Origin: DATEOR01 sp963766725
Lineage (GTDB): Bacteria > Actinomycetota > Thermoleophilia > Gaiellales > Gaiellaceae
Direction of reading: 5' to 3'
DNA: 64,000 nt
Assembly (NCBI GenBank): GCA_963766725.1
Contig: CAVYBK010000001.1
Coordinates: 62,001 to 126,000, forward strand
Position numbers and translations under genes: made by a program
Notes under the pieces: generated by a model
What the model saw: only the letters and a program-made list of their open reading frames with translations
Told to the model about the DNA's origin: nothing
Database searches by the model: none
Shown: positions 49,985 through 57,271 of the stretch, piece after piece
Layout: the number at the start of each line of letters is the position of its first letter
How positions within the stretch are numbered: position 1 is the first letter of the stretch

Positions 49985-50468
49985 CGAGCTCGGGCCGGTC
50001 CTCGAGGCGCTCTACAAGGGCGAGCGCGATCGTGCCGGAGAGCTCGCCGCCGAGGCCGGGTCGCTGAACGTCTTCGAGGCCGCCGCGTTGGGCGACGCCG
50101 AGCGGCTCGAAGAGCTGCTTCGCGAGGACTCGCGGCTCGCGAAGGTGCCGAGTCCTGACGGGTTCACCGCCCTCCACTACGCGGCGTTCTTCGGTTCGCC
50201 CGACGCCGTGCGCGCCCTGGTCGCTGCAGGCGCCGACCTCGAGGCCCGGTCGACGAACCAGGAGTTCGCGCCCGAGGCGACGCCGCTCCACAGCGCCGTG
50301 GCCGCCGGGCGGATGGACAACGCGGAGGCCCTGCTCGAGGCGGGCGCCGACCCGAACGCACGCCAGCACGGCGGCTTCACGCCGCTGATGGAGGCCGAGC
50401 AGCGCGGTGACCTCGACCTGGCCGAGCTCCTCATTCAGCACGGCGCTTACGCCGGCGGCGGCGCCTAG
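49977..50468 (+). CDS. Ankyrin-repeat protein
   Basis: A 163-residue cytosolic protein with a short N-terminal helical region and about three ankyrin repeats: DGFTALHYAAFFGSPDAVRALVAAGADLEAR, EATPLHSAVAAGRMDNAEALLEAGADPNAR and GFTPLMEAEQRGDLDLAELLIQHGA. Such proteins bind other proteins; no enzyme domain is present. It overlaps the Ldh_2 gene by eight bases. The TAG (50466-50468) shares bases with the stop of the convergent DUF1028 gene. Confidence 0.9.
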   Translation: MASELGPVLEALYKGERDRAGELAAEAGSLNVFEAAALGDAERLEELLREDSRLAKVPSPDGFTALHYAAFFGSPDAVRALVAAGADLEARSTNQEFAPEATPLHSAVAAGRMDNAEALLEAGADPNARQHGGFTPLMEAEQRGDLDLAELLIQHGAYAGGGA

Positions 50469-51308
50469 GGGAGCTTGCGTAGCTCGCGCGAGGACGACGG
50501 GGTCGATGCGGTCGATCCCCTTCACGCGTTCTTCGAGGTTCTCCGTGCCCGCCCAGTCGAGGAAGGCGCGCTCGAGGTCCTCGCCTCCGTAGCCGAGCGC
50601 GTCGAGCCGCTCTCGGAGCTCGAGTGCGATCTGCTCGTCCACGTCGAGCCACTCCTCGTCGGGTGTCTCGCCGAAGAGGAGGTCGTGCATGGCGTAGATC
50701 CGGCGAAGCTCCTCGATCGGCGTGGGGTGATCGTCGACGCGCAGATCGGCAACCGCGTCCGTCGTGCCCATGTAGCCGCCGTCCTTGCGGACGACGAGGA
50801 GCGCGGCCGACTGCTGCCCCCGGCGGTCGCCTCCCGCTGCCTGCGCTGCCGTGAGCGCGTCGAGGAGGCGTTCGGCGAGCGGCTTGCCGGCCGTTGTCTC
50901 GAACGTTCGCCCGAGGGCGGTGACCGTCTCCTCCGAGACGAGGATGTTGCCCTGGGCCGCGTAGCCCTCGCCGGTGATCCCCCCTGCCCAGTCGAGGCAG
51001 CTCTGCCCCGTGTAGGTCGCCGCGCGACCCTGGGCGTCGACGACGCCGAGCTGCCGGTCGGCGCGGCCTTCGTCGGCCTCGGTCAGGCGCTGGACGACCT
51101 CCTCGGCGGAAAGCCCCTGGCGCAGGAGCGCCAGCCCGTCGGGCCCGTAGCGCATGTTCGCAAGCGCCTGGGTGGCAACCGCGCCGACGTGGGGCTCCGC
51201 CGCGGGGACGCCGGCGCCCACGGCGAGGAACTTCGACTGCACCGCCACTCCCCACTCGGCCGCCTCGAGGTCGCAGGCGACGATCGAGTAGGTGGAGGGT
51301 TTAGCCAT
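50465..51308 (-). CDS. DUF1028 Ntn-hydrolase-like protein, frameshifted near the 3' end
   Basis: Starts at ATG 51308 with TYSIVACDLEAAEWGVAVQSKFLAVGAGVPAAEPHVGAVATQA, the DUF1028 opening, followed by SAEEVVQRLTEADEGRADRQLGVVD and QGNILVSEETVTALGRTFE. The end GTENLEERVKGIDRIDPVVLA is also typical. After that the open frame runs on for 165 codons antisense to other genes, while the frame one step away gives ELRKLP and TAG at 50465-50467. A missing CG in the CGCGCG tract (50485-50490) explains this. Function of the family is unknown; the structure resembles peptidases of the Ntn class. Confidence 0.82.
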
Positions 51309-51582
51309 ATTTGAGTTGGCGGAAGTCGAGCTCGCGCAGCTCGCGCTGCTCCGGCGGGACGAGCACGCAGGCGACCTCCGGGCGTTCGAGCGCCGCGCGT
51401 ACCGCCTCGGCCGTCGCGGCGCGGACGACCACCGGGACTCCCTTTGCGTGTGCCTCCTCGAGGCGGCCCACGTCATCCACCCCGTCGACGACGAGCGCGT
51501 CGTCGAGCGGGATGTCGTCCTCGCCCTCGACCGCGATTTCCGGGACGCGCCGCCCCGTTGCGCCGAACCAGCGCTCCCTCAC
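51301..51582 (-). CDS. Small protein of unknown function
   Basis: A 93-residue protein starting at GTG 51582, which overlaps the TGA of the metal-dependent hydrolase gene (GTGA), and ending within the start of the DUF1028 gene. It has RERWFGATGRRVPEIAVEGEDDIP, then DDALVVDGVDDVGRLEEAHAKGVPVVVRAATAEAVRAAL, which suggests an alternating beta-alpha fold, and ends with QRELRELDFRQLKYG. Tight overlap at both ends argues that it is a real gene. I do not recognise a family; no motif for catalysis is apparent. Confidence 0.7.
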   Translation of the reverse strand: MRERWFGATGRRVPEIAVEGEDDIPLDDALVVDGVDDVGRLEEAHAKGVPVVVRAATAEAVRAALERPEVACVLVPPEQRELRELDFRQLKYG

Positions 51583-52274
51583 AGCTCGTACGTCGCCCCG
51601 GGCGCGATGTCGACGATCTCGCAGTTGGTCGTCAGCGCCTCGCGGCAGGCCTCGGGGGTTCCGGTCAGGAGCGGGAAGGTCCCGTAGTGGCACGGGACGC
51701 AGCGGCCGACGCCGAGGAGCTCGAGCGCCACGGCGGCCTCCTTCGGCCCCATCGTGTAGTGGTCGCCGATCGGCAGCACAGCGAGGTCGGGCTCGTAGAT
51801 CCGGCCGATGAGCTGCATGTCGCCGAAGACGCACGTGTCGCCGGCGAAGTAGATCTTCTTGCCGTCCTCCAGCTCGAGGATGAGGCCCGCAGGCTCTCCG
51901 AGGTACTGGAGATCGTTCGAGCTCGAGGAGTGGAAGGCGTGCGTGAGGGTGATCTTCACGCCCTCCTTCTCGATCGTGCCGCCCTTGTTTCCGCCCTCGG
52001 ACGCGTCGTCCGGAAGGCCTTGCCCGGTGAGCCAGTCGCGTAGCTCGATCATCGCGACGACCGGGCACCCGAAGCGCTTGGCAAGCTCGACGGTCGAGCC
52101 GACGTGGTCCGAGTGGCCGTGCGTGAGTGCGATCAGGTCGACGCGCTCGGGCTCCTTCTCGGACTCGGGGCACTTCGGGTTTTCGAGCCAGGGGTCGATG
52201 TAGACGCGCTTGCCTCCGGGCGTGTCGAGCCTGAAGGTCGCGTGACCGAGCCAGGTCAGTGAGCCGTTTGCCAT
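51579..52274 (-). CDS. Metallo-beta-lactamase-fold hydrolase (UPF0173 type)
   Basis: A 231-residue MBL-fold protein. GSLTWLGHATFRLDTPGGKRVYIDPWL is the UPF0173 opening, the zinc motif is THGHSDHVGS (H-x-H-x-D-H), the bridging Asp is in YFAGDTCVFGDM and a late His lies in PCHYGTFP. Family members are predicted hydrolases with unknown substrates. An unusually strong ribosome-binding site (GGAGGAGG) lies four bases from the ATG on the minus strand. The gene overlaps the following small gene. Confidence 0.9.
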   Translation of the reverse strand: MANGSLTWLGHATFRLDTPGGKRVYIDPWLENPKCPESEKEPERVDLIALTHGHSDHVGSTVELAKRFGCPVVAMIELRDWLTGQGLPDDASEGGNKGGTIEKEGVKITLTHAFHSSSSNDLQYLGEPAGLILELEDGKKIYFAGDTCVFGDMQLIGRIYEPDLAVLPIGDHYTMGPKEAAVALELLGVGRCVPCHYGTFPLLTGTPEACREALTTNCEIVDIAPGATYEL

Positions 52275-52277
52275 CTT

Positions 52278-52285
52278 CCTCCTCC
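52278..52285 (-). promoter_or_regulatory. Strong ribosome-binding site (GGAGGAGG)
   Basis: On the minus strand it ends three to four bases before the ATG of the MBL-fold hydrolase at 52274. It contrasts with the many starts here that have no Shine-Dalgarno sequence. Confidence 0.6.
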
Positions 52286-52343
52286 GGGTCGCTGGGTCGA
52301 GCGTAACGAAGGACTTCTTGCCGCGGGCGCGAACCCGGAAAAC

Positions 52344-52778
52344 ATGTGGGAGTCCCGTACGGGCGCCTCGGCCATGGCGGTGGAGCTCGCCGCCGTCCTC
52401 ATCCTCGCCACCGCCGTCTCCGACGCGTTCGGGTTCGCCTCGATCTCCTTCTACCTGCTCGTTCTCGGGGTCCCGATCACGGCCGCGGCCGGCCTCGTCT
52501 GCTTCGCGCGGGTCGTGGACGCGGTGAACGGCGGGCGCATGGACGCGCTCGGCCGGCTGCAGGCGACGCTCTCAGCTCTCCTCGTCGCCGGAATCGTCAT
52601 CGGCGCCGCCGTGCGCGAGCCCTTCATCGCGGCGGGCACGGTTCCGCCGGAGGCGAGCGGCGTGCTCGCGCTCTGCTTCGCGCTCCTCGTCCTGCAGGCG
52701 CTGATCGCGCTCGTCCCGTCTAGGCCAGGCCGCGAAGAACGAAGGCCCGCACGGCCTCACTCTTCCCTTTCACGCTGA
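52344..52778 (+). CDS. Small polytopic membrane protein of unknown function
   Basis: A 144-residue protein with four hydrophobic helices (for instance AVELAAVLILATAVSDAFGF, ASISFYLLVLGVPITAAAGLVCFARV, LQATLSALLVAGIVIGAAV and GVLALCFALLVLQALIALV) and an Arg-rich end that overlaps the 3' end of the cyclase gene. It may start at ATG 52344 or the later ATG 52374, which is closer to the first helix. No family is recognised. Convergent with the cyclase gene. Confidence 0.7.
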   Translation: MWESRTGASAMAVELAAVLILATAVSDAFGFASISFYLLVLGVPITAAAGLVCFARVVDAVNGGRMDALGRLQATLSALLVAGIVIGAAVREPFIAAGTVPPEASGVLALCFALLVLQALIALVPSRPGREERRPARPHSSLSR

Positions 52779-54069
52779 GCGGCTCGAGCTCCTCGACGTC
52801 GGCTCGGCTCGCGAGACCCGCGTAGGTCGTCTCCGACACGACCACCTCGCCCGCTCGGGCCTGGCCTTCGAGGCGCGAGGCGAGGTTGACGGTGTCGCCC
52901 GTGGCCGTGTAGCCGCGCTTCCCCGGGGCATCGATGACGCCGAGGACGGCGTCGCCCGAGTTCACGCCGGCCCGGAAGCGGGGCCAGCCCGGGTGCGCGT
53001 CCGCGATCCGGGTCATCTCGCGCTGGAACTCGAGGCCTGTGCGTCCTGCACGAAGCTCGTGCTCGGGCCCGCGGAAGACGACCATGAGCGCGTCGCCGAT
53101 GGTGTTGTAGAGCTCGCCACCGTGTGCCTGGAGAACTGCGGCCGCGGTCGGAAAGTACGTGTCCAGCATTGCCTTGATCTCGGGCTCCGGAGTCCGCTCC
53201 GAGAACGCGGTGTAGCCCTGCATGTCGGCGAAGAGGACGCTGACCTCCTCCAGGTGGCCGCGCGTCTGCTCCTCGTAGATGTCGCTGAAGATCTCCGCCG
53301 AGGAGCCTTCGAGCCGCCATTCGCGCCGCGCGGCGAGGCCGACCACCCCGAACGCGACGAGCATGAGGAGGTGCCATTCCCACCACGTGGTCTCCCAGTT
53401 GCGTGCAAAGGCGACCGCGAACATGGCCTCCGAGAGCAGGACGAGCGCGACGAGGATCGCGAGCGGGAGCGGACGCCTTCGCTCGCGGTAGAGCTTCCAG
53501 TAGCGCCAGACGCCGAAGCCGTAGGCGAGAAGCCCGACCACGGCGAGCGCGGCGAGCGGCCCGCGGGTGTCCTCGGGGGTGACGGGGTCGTCGAGCGGCG
53601 GCAGGGTCGAGAGCGACACGGCCGCCCAGGCAGCCATGTGCAGGATGAGCAGCCCGTAGATGACTCCGCGGTAGCGGACGAGGAACGCAGAGGTCTCGGG
53701 GTGGAAACGGACTGCCGAGGCGGCCGCGAAGAGCCCCGCTTCGAGGAGGCCGATCGCCGAGGCGATCTGGAAGCCGGCGTTCTTCCCGGCGAGCAGGACT
53801 CCCGGCGTGGCGAGCGCGTGCAGGACGAGGTAGCCGGAGGTGGCGAGAAACGCAAGCCCGATCAGGAGCACGCGGGCGTCGGCGCGCCGCGCGGCCGCCT
53901 CGGCGAGCAGGAAGCCGAGCGCGAAGGAGAGGGCGCCGACCAGCACGACGAGCCAGAAGTGCGCCGGATGGTTCTCCCAGATGAGGTCGTAGCTCGGCTC
54001 GGCGAGCAGGACGAGCAGGCCCACGAGCGGGATGACGCAGAGCGCGCCCCAGCCCGCGAGCCGCCTCAC
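52720..54069 (-). CDS. Membrane class III nucleotidyl cyclase
   Basis: A 449-residue protein with an N-terminal domain of about seven membrane helices (residues 5-245) and a C-terminal cyclase homology domain (about 270-449). Metal-binding Asp are at 282 (VLFADMQGYTAFSE) and 326 (NTIGDALMVVF), and the transition-state Asn and Arg at about 395 and 399 (TVNLASRLE). The purine-specifying positions, usually Lys and Asp, are Asn 322 and Gly 386, so ATP preference is not certain. The start ATG overlaps the oxidoreductase stop (ATGA), and the gene lies in one run with a cyclic-nucleotide-binding-domain gene. Confidence 0.9.
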   Translation of the reverse strand: MRRLAGWGALCVIPLVGLLVLLAEPSYDLIWENHPAHFWLVVLVGALSFALGFLLAEAAARRADARVLLIGLAFLATSGYLVLHALATPGVLLAGKNAGFQIASAIGLLEAGLFAAASAVRFHPETSAFLVRYRGVIYGLLILHMAAWAAVSLSTLPPLDDPVTPEDTRGPLAALAVVGLLAYGFGVWRYWKLYRERRRPLPLAILVALVLLSEAMFAVAFARNWETTWWEWHLLMLVAFGVVGLAARREWRLEGSSAEIFSDIYEEQTRGHLEEVSVLFADMQGYTAFSERTPEPEIKAMLDTYFPTAAAVLQAHGGELYNTIGDALMVVFRGPEHELRAGRTGLEFQREMTRIADAHPGWPRFRAGVNSGDAVLGVIDAPGKRGYTATGDTVNLASRLEGQARAGEVVVSETTYAGLASRADVEELEPLSVKGKSEAVRAFVLRGLA

Positions 54070-55526
54070 AAAAGGCTCTCCAGCGCGGCTCGGTACTCGG
54101 TCCCGCCGAAGTCGTTCAGGGCATGCGGCGCCAAGTGGCGCTCGTCGATCTCCTCACGCGCGCGCACGTACGAGACCGGGTAGATCTCGCCCTCCGCGTT
54201 CATCTCGATCGTGATCGCGATCGATCCGTGCTCGCAGTGGTCGAGGAAGTGTGCGAGGGGGACGATGCCCGTGCTCCCGTCCGGATAGACGGCCCGCGCG
54301 AGATATCCCTTCTGCGTCCAGATCTCGGGCCCACCGCGGAGCTCGGAGAGCAGGAACGGGACGATGTCGTCGCGGCCGAGCTGTTGCCACTCCTGCTTGT
54401 GCCCGAGGCGCTTGGCGATCTCCTGGGCGAGCAGGCGGGCGTTGTAGCGAAATCCGCTCACGGTGCCCGAGGCGCTGCCGATGCCGTTCTTCCGCAGGCC
54501 GGCGGCGCCCTGCGTCGTGTTCCCGGCGAAGTAGACGCCTGCGAGCGTCGTGCTCTCCCAGTACGGCGTCAGTGCGGGGATCCGGCCGTCAGCGACGGTG
54601 CCGAGGCCGAGCTCCCGCAGGTCCTGGAGCGGCGTGCGGAAGCCGGTCGCCGCGATGGCCGCGTCCGCCTCGATGGTGATCGGCCCGGGACGAGTCGTGC
54701 CGGTCGCGTGGAGCCTGTAGCCGCCGCTCTCCGTCCGCTCGATCCGCTCGACGGCGGCGTCGAGCGCGAACGTGCCGCCGCCCCAGGCCGCGTCCTCGAG
54801 CGGCTCGAAGTAGCGCACGCGGACGGTTGCGTTGGCGAGGACGGCGGTCTGCACCGGCCGCGGCGAGACGAGGAAGATCTGGCGCGCCCACGGCTCCAGG
54901 CCGTCGGCGATCTCGAAGCCGGAGTTGCGCTTGCCGATGACGAGGACGCTCTTGCCCTCGAACTCGCGCGCGGCGGGGGTCTCCGCGTAGTGCGGGACCT
55001 CCTCGATTCCGGGGATGGGCGACTTCCACGGGTCGGTGACGCCGAGGGCGAAGACGACTGCCCGGCAGCGGTACTCGCCGTCCGATGTGACGAGCACGTA
55101 GCCGCCTTCCTCCTTGCGCGTGGACTCCCACCGGCAGCCGTACCGAGCCTGGACGCCGCCCCGCTCCGCGAACGCAGCGAGCCCGCGCTCCATCTCCGAG
55201 CACGACGGAGTCATGTAGGTGCGGTCCATCTCGGCCGCGACGGTCGCCCGCAGCTCGGGCTCGTCGGCGATCAGGCTGTTGTGGTCGTACCACTCGTACT
55301 CGCGGGCGGTGCGCTCGTACGGCGCGTCCGGCTTGGTCCAGGAGAGCAGACGCTGGTAGATCGGCCACTTGCGGAACATGCCGCCGGGCGAGTCGTCCTG
55401 CGAGATGACGGCGTGCTCGACGCCGAGCCGCGAGAGTGCGTAGGCCGTCTGCAGGCCACCCGGCCCGCTGCCGACGACGACGACCGGATACTCGCCGGGC
55501 GGGTGGGCTCCCTCTAGGACCGCCAA
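54066..55526 (-). CDS. FAD/NAD(P)-dependent oxidoreductase
   Basis: A 486-residue flavoprotein. VVVVGSGPGGLQTAYALSRLG binds FAD; FVLGVTDPWKSP-like AVVFALGVTDPW and PGI form the GATP-type loop; a second Rossmann motif VLVIGKRNSGFEIADGL binds NAD(P)H; and FAGNTTQGAAGLRKNG closes the FAD site. The C-terminal 100 residues are an extra domain. There is no CxxC pair, so it is not a thioredoxin reductase. The TTG at 55526 is the only usable start before the FAD motif and overlaps the preceding gene by 13 bases. Its stop overlaps the cyclase start. Confidence 0.85.
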   Translation of the reverse strand: MAVLEGAHPPGEYPVVVVGSGPGGLQTAYALSRLGVEHAVISQDDSPGGMFRKWPIYQRLLSWTKPDAPYERTAREYEWYDHNSLIADEPELRATVAAEMDRTYMTPSCSEMERGLAAFAERGGVQARYGCRWESTRKEEGGYVLVTSDGEYRCRAVVFALGVTDPWKSPIPGIEEVPHYAETPAAREFEGKSVLVIGKRNSGFEIADGLEPWARQIFLVSPRPVQTAVLANATVRVRYFEPLEDAAWGGGTFALDAAVERIERTESGGYRLHATGTTRPGPITIEADAAIAATGFRTPLQDLRELGLGTVADGRIPALTPYWESTTLAGVYFAGNTTQGAAGLRKNGIGSASGTVSGFRYNARLLAQEIAKRLGHKQEWQQLGRDDIVPFLLSELRGGPEIWTQKGYLARAVYPDGSTGIVPLAHFLDHCEHGSIAITIEMNAEGEIYPVSYVRAREEIDERHLAPHALNDFGGTEYRAALESLL

Positions 55527-55936
55527 GCGAGGACTTCCTGCAACCGTCGCGCCTCCGTGACGAGCATCCGCAGCATGACCTTCGGATAGCTGAGCAGGAA
55601 GGCTTCGAGCCGCGGGCCCGGGATCTCGAGCACTCGCACCGGTGTCTCCGCGGTGACATCCGCGGTCAGCGGCTCGTCGAGCAGCGTCGAGATCTCGCCG
55701 AAGAAGTCGCCCTGCCGGAGGCGGTTCAGCTCCTCGCCGCCGAGCGTGACCGAGGCTTCGCCGTCGAGGATGACGTAGAAGCCCGACCCGCTCATGCCGC
55801 GCCTGAGGATGCGCTCGCCGGCCCCGAAGCTCCGCTCGCTGTCCGGGTCGGCGATCGCTTCGAGCTGGGCGCGGTCCAGGTCGGCGAAGAGGTTGAAGCG
55901 CCGGAGGGTCTCGACCAGGTCTTCGCCGTTGGTCAT
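55514..55936 (-). CDS. Free-standing cyclic-nucleotide-binding domain (CNBD) protein
   Basis: A 140-residue protein consisting only of a CNBD, without a DNA-binding domain: LVETLRRFNLFADLDRAQLEAIAD opens, then ILRRGMSGSGFYVILDGEASVTL, and the phosphate-binding cassette FFGEISTLLDEPLTADVTA at about 79-96. The conserved Arg of the cassette (usually PR) is Leu 90, so ligand binding may be altered. It overlaps the FAD oxidoreductase gene by 13 bases, suggesting a regulatory subunit of that enzyme. Homologous CNBDs fused to flavoprotein reductases are known in bacteria. Confidence 0.88.
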   Translation of the reverse strand: MTNGEDLVETLRRFNLFADLDRAQLEAIADPDSERSFGAGERILRRGMSGSGFYVILDGEASVTLGGEELNRLRQGDFFGEISTLLDEPLTADVTAETPVRVLEIPGPRLEAFLLSYPKVMLRMLVTEARRLQEVLAWRS

Positions 55937-55948
55937 TCTGGGGCGACT

Positions 55949-57271
55949 TTACAAGTCGAGCTCGCGTGCGGCGAAATAGACGACCTCCGAGAAGGTCGGG
56001 AAGGGTTGGATCGTGTCCCGCAGCGTGGCGACGGGGACCTCTGCGCGGATCGCGAGCGTGATCTGCCCCATCCATTCGCCGGCCTCGGGCCCGACCGCCA
56101 CGGCGCCGACGACCACCTTCCGCTCCGGGTCGGCGAAGAGCTTGAGGAAGCCTGGCCGCTTCGGATCCTGGAACGTCGACGTGCGCGAAATCTTGTCGAC
56201 CCCCCACTTGCCGACGACCGCGCCCTCGCCGCTCGTGTCACCGACGCTCGCGACCTGCGGGTCGGTGAAGACCGCGGCGGGAATGGCGTTGTAGTTGGCG
56301 ACGAGGTCGCGCCCGGCGATGTTCGCCGCCGCGACACGACCCTGGTACTTCCCGACGTGCGTGAACTGGGCGATGCCGGTCACGTCTCCGGCCGCCCAGA
56401 CGTGCTCGGCCGCGCGCAGCCGCTCGTCCACCTTGATTCCCGCCTTGCCGATCTCGACGTCGAGGTTCTCGAGCCCGAAGCCGTCGACGTTGGGCTTTCG
56501 GCCCGTGGCGATCATCAGGTGCGTCGACTCCAGCGGCTCGTGGTCCTCGATCTCGAGCCGGTAGCCGCCCGGCCCGCCTTCCACCTTCTTCGCCCGCGCG
56601 TTCAGGCAGAGCTCGATGCCTTCGTCCTGGAAGAGCTTGCCGAGGAGGTCACCCGCCTCCCGGTCGCTTCGCGGCAGGATGTACTCGCCGCTCTGGACGA
56701 TGGTGACGCGCGCTCCGAGACGGGCGTAGAACTGCGCGAGCTCGCAGCCCACGGCACCGCCGCCAACGACGACGAGACTCTCGGGAACCTCGCTGGCGCT
56801 CGTGCCTTCGCGGCTCAGCCAGGGCTCCACGGAGTCGAGGCCCTCGATCGGCGGCAGCGTCGGCCGGGATCCCGTGGAGACCATCAGCTCGTCGTACGCG
56901 AGCTCGCTCCCGTCCACGTCGATCTTGCCCGCCTCCCTGACGACACCCTTGCCGCGCACGAGCTCGGCGTCGAGGTCCTCGACCCACTTCACCTGGCTCG
57001 AGTCGTCCGGCCCCGCGTTCTTGTCGCGCCACCAGAAGATCTGCTCGGGGTCGAGCGTCGCCTCGACTCCATGGGCGCTCTTCGCGCGGAACGCGATCTC
57101 GACGGGGCGCAGCAGCGTCTTCGAGGGGATGCACGCCCAGTAGGAGCACTCGCCGCCGACGAGCTCGTCCTCGACGAGCGTGATGCGCACCTCCTTGTCG
57201 AGACGGCGCAGCGCGGCGATGAACGCCTCGCCGCTGACTCCTGCACCGAGGACGACGACGTGCTTCGGCAT
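55949..57271 (-). CDS. Pyridine nucleotide-disulfide oxidoreductase (Lpd/mercuric reductase-like)
   Basis: A 440-residue flavoprotein of class I. VVVLGAGVSGEAFIAAL binds FAD, the redox-active pair is Cys 42 and Cys 47 (CSYWAC), VVVGGGAVGCELAQFYARLGARV binds NAD(P)H, and AAGDVTGIAQFTHVGKYQG is the FAD closing motif. The C-terminal catalytic His of lipoamide dehydrogenases (HPTLSE) is replaced: IQPFPTFSE. True Lpd activity is thus unlikely; quinone or other electron acceptors are possible. The ATG overlaps the nuoN stop, tying it to complex I. Confidence 0.87.
   Translation of the reverse strand: MPKHVVVLGAGVSGEAFIAALRRLDKEVRITLVEDELVGGECSYWACIPSKTLLRPVEIAFRAKSAHGVEATLDPEQIFWWRDKNAGPDDSSQVKWVEDLDAELVRGKGVVREAGKIDVDGSELAYDELMVSTGSRPTLPPIEGLDSVEPWLSREGTSASEVPESLVVVGGGAVGCELAQFYARLGARVTIVQSGEYILPRSDREAGDLLGKLFQDEGIELCLNARAKKVEGGPGGYRLEIEDHEPLESTHLMIATGRKPNVDGFGLENLDVEIGKAGIKVDERLRAAEHVWAAGDVTGIAQFTHVGKYQGRVAAANIAGRDLVANYNAIPAAVFTDPQVASVGDTSGEGAVVGKWGVDKISRTSTFQDPKRPGFLKLFADPERKVVVGAVAVGPEAGEWMGQITLAIRAEVPVATLRDTIQPFPTFSEVVYFAARELDL

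Noticed and set aside
49962..51476. A 504-residue DUF1028 protein
   Set aside because: The part beyond 50490 is a readthrough after a frameshift and lies antisense to the ankyrin gene; the part before 51308 lies within another gene.
52720..52778. The membrane protein at 52344 being longer or fused to the cyclase region
   Set aside because: Its last 20 codons overlap the convergent cyclase gene on the opposite strand; this is a simple tail-to-tail overlap.
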